NCBI GenBank assembly: GCA_913057945.1
Contig: CAJXOF010000017.1
Span: forward strand, 1 to 64,000
Origin: an uncultured Hyphomonadaceae bacterium
GTDB taxonomy: Bacteria > Pseudomonadota > Alphaproteobacteria > Caulobacterales > Hyphomonadaceae
Reading direction: 5' to 3'
Length of the DNA stretch: 64,000 nucleotides
This document shows positions 46,135 to 53,276 of this stretch, piece after piece. Both the position numbers and the translations under genes were made by a program. The notes under the pieces are model-generated. The model saw only the letters and a list, made by a program, of their open reading frames with translations, was not told where the DNA came from and ran no database searches. The first letter of the stretch is position 1. The number at the start of each line of letters is the position of its first letter.

Positions 46135-46812
46135 ATGGACCACAGGCTTGCGAAATTCCAAGGCAGCGCGATGCTCTCCACACGAGCAGTCGCGCTGTTT
46201 GCGCTTGTGATCGCAGGCGTGCTGGGCAGCTGGCGTGCCAGCGACCTGTTCACCCAGCCGGTTGAGGCTTGGGTGCCGGGCTCCGCCGTCGAGGCCTCCC
46301 TGATGGGCATCCTCGAACCTGTGGCCGGCAAGGGGAACATCCGCCTGTCGGTAATGGGCGATGGCAGCTCTGGCCGGTCGGTCCTGATCCTGCTGGCCTC
46401 CGATGCGAGCGAGACTGCTCCCACCCTGCAACGCCTCGCAATGTCGGCCATCCTGCTCTCGCCGGAAGCCGGTGACCAATTGATCATCGAACAAGCCGAT
46501 TTTGCGCGCGGCGTCGCCGGGCGCCCCGATGCAGCCGGCTGGACCGAACTTGGGCTCTATGCGCTGCTCTGCGGCCTGCTGGCCTGGGTCGGGTTTCGCG
46601 CTCCGCTTGAGGCCGCGCCGGAAGGCAAGGGCGCTGGTGCGCCTGACGAGCGAAAGCCCGCGCGCGCCGAGTCTACAGATATCATTCCTGGCCCCAAGCT
46701 TCGTCCTGTTCGCCAACCTGACCCGGATGCCGCGTCCTTGGTCCGGAAAGACCCGGCCCGTACAGCCTCGATCCTGCGCAGCTGGATGCGCGGTGAAGGA
46801 GACGCCGCATGA
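46135..46812 (+). CDS. Miniature FliF-like MS-ring protein
   Basis: A 225-residue relative of FliF, which is normally about 550. A first transmembrane helix (AVALFALVIAGVLGS) is followed by only about 110 periplasmic residues. They resemble RBM3: MGILEPVAGKGNIRLSVMGD recalls its start, and AILLSPEAGDQLIIEQADF its GFdpaRGDxlxVxxxxF end. A second helix (LGLYALLCGLLAWVGF) follows. The cytoplasmic tail ends AASLVRKDPARTASILRSWM, matching the FliG-binding end of FliF (DPxxxAxxIRxWM). RBM1, RBM2 and the beta-collar insert are missing. GGGAG 6 bp upstream fixes the start. It overlaps fliG by ATGA. Assignment as FliF is mine by motif; function is open. Confidence 0.75.
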   Translation: MDHRLAKFQGSAMLSTRAVALFALVIAGVLGSWRASDLFTQPVEAWVPGSAVEASLMGILEPVAGKGNIRLSVMGDGSSGRSVLILLASDASETAPTLQRLAMSAILLSPEAGDQLIIEQADFARGVAGRPDAAGWTELGLYALLCGLLAWVGFRAPLEAAPEGKGAGAPDERKPARAESTDIIPGPKLRPVRQPDPDAASLVRKDPARTASILRSWMRGEGDAA

Positions 46813-47738
46813 GCGCGCTGGCGATTGCCCGTCCGAGCGGTACTGCCGGCCTCGCCCGGTCCGCCCGTCTGATGCGCGCGCTTGGCCCGGAAGCCGCCCC
46901 GGTCTGGAACGAATTGAGCCCGCAGGAAGCCCGCGCCCTGTCGGCGGCGATGGACGCGCTCGAAGATGATCTTCGCGATGAGGCAGACACGCTGGCGAGC
47001 TACAAGCAGGCGCATGAGCGCACCGGCGCGCAAGCCGCGTCCGACGCGCCGGTCTGGGCGAAAGTGTCCGACATGGAAACACGCGACCTGTTGCAACTGG
47101 CGCAAGGCCAACACCCCCAGGCGCTTGCCCTGATGCTGTCGCGCCTGGATGGCAAGGCCTCTGCACGCCTCCTGAAAGCCATTGAGAAACCTGTTGCCGT
47201 CGACGTGATGCAACGCCTGCTGCATCTCGGCCCTGCCCATGCCAGCGCAATCGCCGCCCTTGAAGCCTCTGTATCGGCCTGGATGACAAGTGCTGCGCCA
47301 GCTGCGCGCACCGGGGGCCATGAAGGCGTCGCCCGCATCTTCGACCGGATGGACAGCCGCGCGGAGCAGAGTCTCTTGTCTGCGCTCGAATCCGCCGTGC
47401 CGGGAGCCGGCGAGCGGGTCCGCGCGCTGATGTTCACCTTTGATGATCTCGCCCATCTCGACGCCGGCGGCCTGCAGACCTTGCTGTCTGCTGCGGATCG
47501 GACGCGCCTGACCTATGCGCTGAAAGGCGCCCGCGAGGAAACCCGCGCGGCTTTCTTCCGCAACATGACGCAACGCGCCGGCGAATTGCTGCGCGAGGAA
47601 ATCGACATGCTCGGCGCGGTGCGCCGCAGCGAGATCGAGACTGCCCGGATGGAACTGGTCGATCTGGCCCGTGCCCTGATTGAGCGCGGAGATATTCGCG
47701 CCGGACGCCCGCAAGACGAGGACGAACTCGTCGAATGA
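46809..47738 (+). CDS. fliG: Flagellar motor switch protein FliG
   Basis: A 309-residue C-ring protein. The N-domain (ARLMRALGPEAAPVWNELSP) would bind the FliF tail, the middle domain shows QHPQALALMLSRLDGKASAR, and the C-terminal torque domain is well kept: MFTFDDLAHLDAGGLQTLLS, ALKGAREETRAAFFRNMTQR and AGELLREEIDMLGAVRRSE. The N-domain is more divergent than usual. Translation is coupled to mini-fliF upstream and to the FliH-like gene downstream by 4-bp overlaps. A conserved FliG with a shrunken FliF is the striking combination. Confidence 0.9.
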   Translation: MSALAIARPSGTAGLARSARLMRALGPEAAPVWNELSPQEARALSAAMDALEDDLRDEADTLASYKQAHERTGAQAASDAPVWAKVSDMETRDLLQLAQGQHPQALALMLSRLDGKASARLLKAIEKPVAVDVMQRLLHLGPAHASAIAALEASVSAWMTSAAPAARTGGHEGVARIFDRMDSRAEQSLLSALESAVPGAGERVRALMFTFDDLAHLDAGGLQTLLSAADRTRLTYALKGAREETRAAFFRNMTQRAGELLREEIDMLGAVRRSEIETARMELVDLARALIERGDIRAGRPQDEDELVE

Positions 47739-48139
47739 TCCATCGCGCCGTCAAATCCGTGACCCCTTTCGATTTCCGCAGCGATTTCAGCGCGCGCGCG
47801 CCGGCCCCGGTCGAGATCGACCCGCCCGTGAAACTGACCACGCCGGAATTGCTGGACATGCTGGCCGAAGCCCGGGCCGAAGGTGCCGCCTCCGTACGGA
47901 CGGAAGAGGCCCGCGCGGAGACCGAACGCTTGCAAGGCGTCACGAATGCGCTCAACGAGGCGCTCGCCAATCTCGTGGCGCTGACCGGCCATCTGGAGGC
48001 CTGCGCGTATGACGAGGGTTTCAGTGACCGGGCCCATGCGTTAATAAGGGCTACAGCCCGTACCATTCTCGACGGGCAGGGCGATCTGTTCGATGCCCAG
48101 CAATCCCTGAAGCGTGTTGCACCTGAAGGAAAGCCATGA
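47735..48139 (+). CDS. Short FliH/FlbE-like protein
   Basis: A 134-residue protein in the usual fliH position. The start IHRAVKSVTPFDFRSDFSA and the charged helix LLDMLAEARAEGAASVRTEE are reminiscent of FlbE/FliH, whose N-terminus binds FliN and whose coiled coil carries the export ATPase FliI. The usual C-terminal FliI-binding domain is lacking for this length, and no fliI is present in the window. Assignment rests on position and a weak pattern. It overlaps both neighbours by 4 bp. Confidence 0.5.
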   Translation: MIHRAVKSVTPFDFRSDFSARAPAPVEIDPPVKLTTPELLDMLAEARAEGAASVRTEEARAETERLQGVTNALNEALANLVALTGHLEACAYDEGFSDRAHALIRATARTILDGQGDLFDAQQSLKRVAPEGKP

Positions 48140-48402
48140 CTGATTCTGCCAATCCCGCGCTGAAGAAAAGCCTGATGGATGTGCCTGTCCGGGTGGATGT
48201 GGTTCTCGGCGAAATGCGCATGCCGATCGAGGAATTGATGGCGATGGCCGAAGGCGACATCGTGGCGCTGGAGCGCCACACCGATGAGCCGGTCGATATC
48301 TACCTGTCGGATCGCCTGATGGCGCGGGGCAAGCTGGTCATTGCCGATGGCCAATTGGGCGTGACCCTGTCGGAAATCATCGACGATCGCGCTGCTGCCT
48401 GA
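48136..48402 (+). CDS. fliN: Flagellar motor switch protein FliN
   Basis: An 88-residue SpoA-domain protein. LMDVPVRVDVVLGEMRMPIE near residues 13-32 and the closing LMARGKLVIADGQLGVTLSE with II match FliN, which forms the base of the C-ring. AAGGAAAG precedes the ATG, which overlaps the upstream stop. Length is typical of short FliN forms. After it comes a 166-bp gap with TTAA half-sites, so flhF may have its own promoter. Confidence 0.92.
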   Translation: MTDSANPALKKSLMDVPVRVDVVLGEMRMPIEELMAMAEGDIVALERHTDEPVDIYLSDRLMARGKLVIADGQLGVTLSEIIDDRAAA

Positions 48403-48467
48403 CATTCAGGCAAATATCATTAAATCCCTGCAACACCGTCCAATTCCTAACGGAAGAAAGGAAGTTG

Positions 48468-48487
48468 TTAACCTTTCACGGTGTTAA
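48468..48487 (+). promoter_or_regulatory. CtrA-like half-sites upstream of flhF
   Basis: GTTAACC starting at 48467 and GTTAAC starting at 48483 give two TTAA cores (48468-48471 and 48484-48487) 12 bp apart. Spacing differs from the 6-7 bp of full CtrA boxes, so these may be independent half-sites. Confidence 0.3.
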
Positions 48488-48568
48488 CTGCCTCCAACGG
48501 AAGCATGTCCTGCCGGCCTATTGGGGTGGCAATCGGCGGGGTGATCAACACAAAGGGAACATGCAGAC

Positions 48569-49579
48569 ATGCGCATGAAGATGTTCGCCGCGGAGTCCCT
48601 TGAGGCCGCCAAAGCGATGATTTTTGCCGAAATGGGAGCTGACGCCGTCATCCTGTCCGAACGGGAGATCGAGGGTGGGGTGGAAGTTCGCGCGGCAACC
48701 GACAAACTTGGAGGCGGCGTGGTTCCAAGCGAGCCGCTGTTCCTGCGAGAGGCGCGCGGCGCCGGACATGGCCGCGGATCCGAAAACCCCCTCTACAGTC
48801 GTGTGCGCGATGCCCTTCTGTGGCATGGCGCCCCCAAACGCTTTGCCGAGCGTGTGGCGCATGAAGGCGCTGGCCAGAACGCCATTCCGGGCGATTCGCC
48901 AGAGGAATCGATTGCCGCCGGACTTGAGCGCATCGTGACCTGCGACCCCATTGCGGCGCGCATGGAAAGAGACATCATCCTGGTTGGTCCTCCGGGGCAT
49001 GGCCGCACCGCAACGGCTGCCAAGCTGACCCGCCGCGCCGCCGTGGCCCGCACGGCCATCCTGCCGGTAGCAGCAGACCTTGACGGCACGGCCGGTGGCG
49101 CACAGCTGGCCGCCTATCTGGAGCAGGAGCGGGGCCAGATCCGCACCGCCTCCACGCCGGATGCCTTGTTCGACATGCTGCGCGCCGCGCGCGACGCCGG
49201 ACATCGCTGCGTTATCGACCTGCCCTCGATCAATCCATTCGATCAGGACGACATGGACAGCCTGCAGGACCTCATTCAGGTCGTGCGCGCCGAGCCTGTG
49301 CTCGTCATGTCGGCCGAAGGCCATCCCGAAGATCAGGCGGATTCAGCCCGTATCTTTGCCCGCGCCGGCATTCGCCGCGCGATCCTTACCAAACTCGATA
49401 TCGCCCGCAGACGGGGAGGGGCCATCTCCGCCCTGTCCTCGGCGGGTATCGCCTTCTCGCACCTTGCCGTTACGCCTTTCATCGGCGGCGGACTGGTGCC
49501 GGCAGCGCCCTCCCGGTTGGCTGCCTTGTTGATGGAAGACGCCCCAGGCGATGTCATCGCCCTGAAAGGAGCTGCGTAG
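48569..49579 (+). CDS. flhF: FlhF-like SRP GTPase with degenerate nucleotide site
   Basis: A 336-residue FlhF homologue, the GTPase that marks the pole for flagellum assembly. The N-terminal MRMKMFAAESLEAAKAMIFA is the FlhF B-domain start. The G1 loop reads GPPGHGRTATAAKL near residues 140-153, where canonical FlhF has GxxGxGKTTTxAKL, so the Walker A Lys is Arg146. The G3 region reads CVIDLPSINP instead of DTAGR. G4 TKLD is kept. Nucleotide hydrolysis, and perhaps GTP binding, is therefore doubtful. Position next to flhG and fliN supports the assignment. Confidence 0.82.
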   Translation: MRMKMFAAESLEAAKAMIFAEMGADAVILSEREIEGGVEVRAATDKLGGGVVPSEPLFLREARGAGHGRGSENPLYSRVRDALLWHGAPKRFAERVAHEGAGQNAIPGDSPEESIAAGLERIVTCDPIAARMERDIILVGPPGHGRTATAAKLTRRAAVARTAILPVAADLDGTAGGAQLAAYLEQERGQIRTASTPDALFDMLRAARDAGHRCVIDLPSINPFDQDDMDSLQDLIQVVRAEPVLVMSAEGHPEDQADSARIFARAGIRRAILTKLDIARRRGGAISALSSAGIAFSHLAVTPFIGGGLVPAAPSRLAALLMEDAPGDVIALKGAA

Positions 49580-49583
49580 ACTT

Positions 49584-50423
49584 ATGAGCTTCATGCTTCG
49601 AAAATCGCAGGAACGGCCGTCCCAACGACCGACTCCGCGCGTCGCGCCAGCCTCGATCATTGCCGTTGCCAGTGGCAAGGGCGGTGTTGGCAAGACTTTC
49701 ATGGCCATCACGCTGGCCTCCGCATTCGCACAGGCCGGCAAGCGCACGCTGCTGGTGGATGGCGACCTTGGCCTGGCCAATGTCGATGTCCAGCTGGGCA
49801 TCGCGCCGGAAACGGACCTCGCGGCGGTGATCGCTGGCTGGGTCGAACTGGATGATGCCGTGACGCCGGTTGATGGCGGCGCGGCGGATGGCGGCTTTGA
49901 TGTGCTGCCGGGCCGATCCGGCTCCGGTGCGCTGGCTGAGCTGCCCCCCGAAGAAGTTGCCCGCCTCGCCGCGGGCCTGTCTGCTTTGGCACTGCAATAC
50001 GATCAGGTGGTTGTCGATCTCGGTGCCGGGATCGAAGCGAACTGCATGCGCCTCGCACGGGCCGCCGACAAGGCGCTCATGGTCATCACCGACGAGCCGA
50101 CCTCGATGACGGATGCGTATGCGTTCATCAAGGTCCTGCGCGGCTATGCGCCGAACGTCGAACCCGTCATCTGCATCAACCAGGCCGAGTCCCGGGCCGC
50201 AGGGCAGCGCACCTATGAAGCGATTGCCCGCGCCTGTCAGACATTCCTCGGCTTCCGGCCTCACCTGGCAGGGACCGTGATGCGGGATCCGAAGGTGCGC
50301 GATGCGATCCGCTGCCAGAAGACGCTGATCTCCACAGACCAGCAGGCACAGCCGATCCAGGACGCAATCGCCATTTCACAGATGCTGATTGGTAGCCGCC
50401 AGGGTGCTGATCTTGGCTATTAA
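49584..50423 (+). CDS. flhG: FlhG/FleN-type MinD-like ATPase
   Basis: A 279-residue ParA/MinD-family ATPase that normally limits flagellar number and stimulates FlhF. The deviant Walker A motif is intact (SGKGGVGKTF near residues 31-40), as are LLVDGDLGLANVDVQLG and the Walker B-like VVVDLGAGIE. The N-terminus (SFMLRKSQERPSQRPTPRVA) lacks the DQAxxLR element known to activate FlhF, consistent with the degenerate FlhF 4 bp upstream. It could retain a positioning role of its own. Confidence 0.88.
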   Translation: MSFMLRKSQERPSQRPTPRVAPASIIAVASGKGGVGKTFMAITLASAFAQAGKRTLLVDGDLGLANVDVQLGIAPETDLAAVIAGWVELDDAVTPVDGGAADGGFDVLPGRSGSGALAELPPEEVARLAAGLSALALQYDQVVVDLGAGIEANCMRLARAADKALMVITDEPTSMTDAYAFIKVLRGYAPNVEPVICINQAESRAAGQRTYEAIARACQTFLGFRPHLAGTVMRDPKVRDAIRCQKTLISTDQQAQPIQDAIAISQMLIGSRQGADLGY

Positions 50424-50469
50424 TCTGTGTGAAGAAAGTAGAAGTTTTGGGGGCGGATCGTACGGCTTG

Positions 50470-50546
50470 TTAACCTTCGTTAAAGGAACAGCCCGTAGGA
50501 TTCACATTGACAGGAAATGCGGCTAGCTTGGTCGTAATAATGATTC
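50470..50546 (+). promoter_or_regulatory. ctrA promoter region: CtrA box and two GANTC sites
   Basis: TTAA-CCTTCG-TTAA (50470-50483) is a CtrA-type double half-site. GATTC occurs at 50499-50503 and 50542-50546, and TTGACA at 50507-50512 is a possible -35. Autoregulation by CtrA and CcrM methylation control would match the Caulobacter ctrA promoter logic. Confidence 0.55.
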
Positions 50547-50558
50547 GGGAGACGAGAG

Positions 50559-51272
50559 ATGCGCGTCCTGCTGATTGAAGACGATAGTGCGGTGGCTCGT
50601 TCCATCGAGTTGATGCTGAAGGCTGCAGGCTTCAACATCTACACCACCGACCTCGGCGAAGAGGGCGTGGATCTTGGCAAAGTGTATGAGTACGACATGA
50701 TCGTGCTCGACCTCTCCCTGCCTGATATTTCCGGGTACGAAGTGCTCAAACAGCTTCGCATGGGCCGTGTGAACACGCCTGTGATGATCCTTTCCGGCAA
50801 TCCGGACATTGAAGCGAAGGTGAAGACGCTCGGCTACGGCGCCGACGACTATCTCACCAAGCCGTTCAACAAGGACGAGCTGATTGCCCGCATCACCGCC
50901 ATTGTGCGCCGCTCCAAAGGCCATGCCGAAAGCGTGATCCGCACGGGTGAAATCATCGTCAATCTGGATGCCAAGACGGTGGAAGTGGACGAAGAGCGCG
51001 TTCACCTGACCGGCAAGGAATACCAGATGTTCGAGCTGCTCTCCCTCCGGAAGGGCACGACGCTGACCAAGGAAATGTTCCTCAACCACCTCTATGGCGG
51101 TATGGACGAGCCGGAACTGAAGATCATCGACGTCTTCATCTGCAAACTGCGCAAGAAGCTGCAGAATGCCACCAATGGCAACCACTATATCGAGACGGTC
51201 TGGGGCCGCGGCTATGTGCTGCGGGATCCGCGTCCAAGCTCGAAGACGGCGGAAGTCGAAGAGGCGGCCTGA
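50559..51272 (+). CDS. ctrA: Cell-cycle response regulator CtrA
   Basis: A 237-residue OmpR-type regulator controlling DNA replication, division, flagella and methylation in dimorphic alphaproteobacteria. The receiver has the acidic pocket IEDD at residues 6-9, the phosphorylated Asp51 in [11 protein letters not shown], and Lys in [10 protein letters not shown]. The winged helix includes [20 protein letters not shown] and [20 protein letters not shown], the latter typical of CtrA. The C-terminus is Ala-Ala, as in Caulobacter CtrA, where it serves ClpXP degradation. GGGAG precedes the ATG, and a terminator follows. Confidence 0.97.
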   Translation: MRVLLIEDDSAVARSIELMLKAAGFNIYTTDLGEEGVDLGKVYEYDMIVLDLSLPDISGYEVLKQLRMGRVNTPVMILSGNPDIEAKVKTLGYGADDYLTKPFNKDELIARITAIVRRSKGHAESVIRTGEIIVNLDAKTVEVDEERVHLTGKEYQMFELLSLRKGTTLTKEMFLNHLYGGMDEPELKIIDVFICKLRKKLQNATNGNHYIETVWGRGYVLRDPRPSSKTAEVEEAA

Positions 51273-51308
51273 CGCCCAGAGTTTTGAAGCTTTAAGAGTG
51301 CTTCCCGA

Positions 51309-51340
51309 ACCCCGGCCGAAAGGTCGGGGTTTTTGTTTTT
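51309..51340 (+). terminator. Rho-independent terminator after ctrA
   Basis: ACCCCGGCC (51309-51317) pairs with GGTCGGGGT around GAAA, with one wobble, followed by TTTTGTTTTT. Confidence 0.92.
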
Positions 51341-51402
51341 CGTGATGTTGCTTTCGCACGTTGGTGCTTGCAACCGCGGGCAAATAGCTGACATTGGGGC
51401 CC

Positions 51403-52008
51403 ATGTCCCAGAATTCTGCCGGCCCTGAAATCCTTCGCCTGATTGAGCTGATCTCGCGCCTGCCGGGCCTCGGGCCCCGGTCTGCGCGCCGCGTTGCCCT
51501 GTTCCTGTTGAAGCGCCGCGACACATTGCTGAAACCGCTGGCCGACGCGCTGGCAGAGGCGGGCGAGAAGATCGAGCGGTGCAAGGTCTGCGGGAATTTC
51601 GATACGGTCCAGCCCTGCGCAGTGTGCCAGGCCGATGGGCGCGATGACGCGCTCGTCTGCGTGGTCGAGGATGTGCCGGATCTCTGGGCGCTGGAACGTG
51701 GCGGCGCGTTTCGCGGCCGCTATCACGTGCTTGGCGGGGTCCTCTCCGCCATTGACGGGATCACGCCGGACGATCTGAACATTCCGTCCCTGGTCGCGCG
51801 GGTCGAGGCCGGCGGTATCCGTGAGGTGATCCTGGCGCTGAACGCCACGGTCGATGGCCAGACCACGGCGCATTACGTGGCCGAGCTTCTCGAAGGGAAG
51901 GGGGTCAGCGTCACGCGGCTTGCGCATGGCGTCCCGGTGGGCGGCGAACTCGACCATCTCGATGATGGCACGCTCGCCGCCGCCCTCCGGTCACGCCGGG
52001 ATATCTAG
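51403..52008 (+). CDS. recR: Recombination mediator RecR
   Basis: A 201-residue DNA repair protein acting with RecF/RecO in gap repair. The HhH segment [20 protein letters not shown] is near residues 16-35, the zinc finger [16 protein letters not shown] near 58-73, and the TOPRIM core starts [17 protein letters not shown]. The ATG at 51403 is preferred to an in-frame TTG at 51394. The usual dnaX-ybaB partners are not upstream here; ctrA and its terminator are. Confidence 0.96.
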   Translation: MSQNSAGPEILRLIELISRLPGLGPRSARRVALFLLKRRDTLLKPLADALAEAGEKIERCKVCGNFDTVQPCAVCQADGRDDALVCVVEDVPDLWALERGGAFRGRYHVLGGVLSAIDGITPDDLNIPSLVARVEAGGIREVILALNATVDGQTTAHYVAELLEGKGVSVTRLAHGVPVGGELDHLDDGTLAAALRSRRDI

Positions 52009-52014
52009 CGGCGG

Positions 52015-53157
52015 TTATTCCGCTTCGGCTTCGGTAACATCCACACGGAAGATGCCGTCGAAATCCTTCGTCGCCACATAGAGGTGGCCATCCGGGCCCT
52101 GCACCACGTCGCGGATCGGGTATTCCCCGTCGAACAGGGATTGCTTGCCGACGACTTCGCCATTCTCCATGTCGATCCGGGTCAGCTCGAGGCCAGCCGG
52201 GCCGTTCATGCCACCGGTGAACAGGTCGCCCTTCCAGCCGGGATAGACATCGCTGGTCAGCATGACGAGGCCGGAAGGGGCAATCGATGGCACCCAATAG
52301 GTCAGGGGCTGGGCCATGCCCTCGGCTTCGGTCTTGTTGGTGATGATGGTGCCGTCATAGTTTACGCCATAGGTGATTTCCGGCCAGCCATAATTCGTGC
52401 CCGGCGTGACGAGGTTGAGTTCGTCGCCCCCTTTGGGGCCGTGCTCGGTCTCGTACAACGTGCCGGTGGCGGCATCATAGTAGAGACCCTGGACGTTGCG
52501 GTGGCCATACGACCAGACCGCAGGTGCGCCGGCCTCGCCATCGGCAAACGGGTTGTCGGCCGGGATCGAACCATCGCTATTGATGCGGACGATCTTGCCG
52601 TGCGTGATCGAGGGGTCTTGCGAATCCTTCATGTATTTGAAGCCCTCGCCGAGCGAGACGAACAAGGTGCCGTCATTCGCAAATTGCAGGCGCGAGCCAA
52701 AATGATAGGCCGTGTCACGCCGGTCGGCCCAGAAGATTTCCTCGACATTTTCCAGCGCGCTGGAATCGTCGCTGAGGCGGCCCTTGATGACGGCAGCGGC
52801 ATTCGCGGCGTCATCTCCCTTGGAGTAGGAGATATAGACCATGCGATTGGTCTCGAAGTCCGGATCGAGCACGAGGCCGAGATATCCGCCCTGTCCCTCG
52901 ATATAGGCCTCCGGCAGGCCCGTCACGGGCGTCGCTGTGCCCGCTCCGCCAGCCACGAATTTCAGGCCGCCTTCCTTCTCGGTGAAGAGCAGGTCGCCAT
53001 TCGGCAGGAAAGCGAGGCCCCAGGGCCATTCGGTCTCGGTCACGACGGGGGTGAGCTTCACCTCGAAATCACTTGTGGCGACAGGGGTGGTTTCAGCCGG
53101 CCCTCCGCAGGCGGCAATAAGCAGGGCGAGCGGAACAAGGGGGGTAAGATGGCGCAT
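52015..53157 (-). CDS. PQQ-type sugar dehydrogenase lipoprotein
   Basis: A 380-residue exported six-bladed propeller of the soluble glucose/sorbosone dehydrogenase family. The lipobox LLIAACGG lies near residue 18. WPWGLAFLPNGDLLFTEKEG, YHFGSRLQFANDGTLFVSLG, WSYGHRNVQGLYYD and ETEHGPKGGDELNLVTPGTN are the family blades, with His and Arg residues that bind PQQ in characterised members. The cofactor and sugar are inferred. It is downstream of the TonB receptor gene on the same strand, separated by a terminator. Confidence 0.88.
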   Translation of the reverse strand: MRHLTPLVPLALLIAACGGPAETTPVATSDFEVKLTPVVTETEWPWGLAFLPNGDLLFTEKEGGLKFVAGGAGTATPVTGLPEAYIEGQGGYLGLVLDPDFETNRMVYISYSKGDDAANAAAVIKGRLSDDSSALENVEEIFWADRRDTAYHFGSRLQFANDGTLFVSLGEGFKYMKDSQDPSITHGKIVRINSDGSIPADNPFADGEAGAPAVWSYGHRNVQGLYYDAATGTLYETEHGPKGGDELNLVTPGTNYGWPEITYGVNYDGTIITNKTEAEGMAQPLTYWVPSIAPSGLVMLTSDVYPGWKGDLFTGGMNGPAGLELTRIDMENGEVVGKQSLFDGEYPIRDVVQGPDGHLYVATKDFDGIFRVDVTEAEAE

Positions 53158-53225
53158 CAGGCGTCCTCCGGTTTGGGGCAGGGCAGTCTGGCGGGATAAT
53201 AGGGCGCGGCTCCGGAATGGCCAAA

Positions 53226-53254
53226 CAAAAAGGGCGGCCTCGAAAGGCCGCCCT
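53226..53254 (-). terminator. Rho-independent terminator of the TonB receptor gene
   Basis: AGGGCGGCC (53231-53239) pairs perfectly with GGCCGCCCT (53246-53254). On the minus strand the stem is followed by TTTTGTTTGG, 23 bp after the receptor stop. Confidence 0.88.
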
Positions 53255-53276
53255 CCTGATTGGGTGTGGTCCGGGC

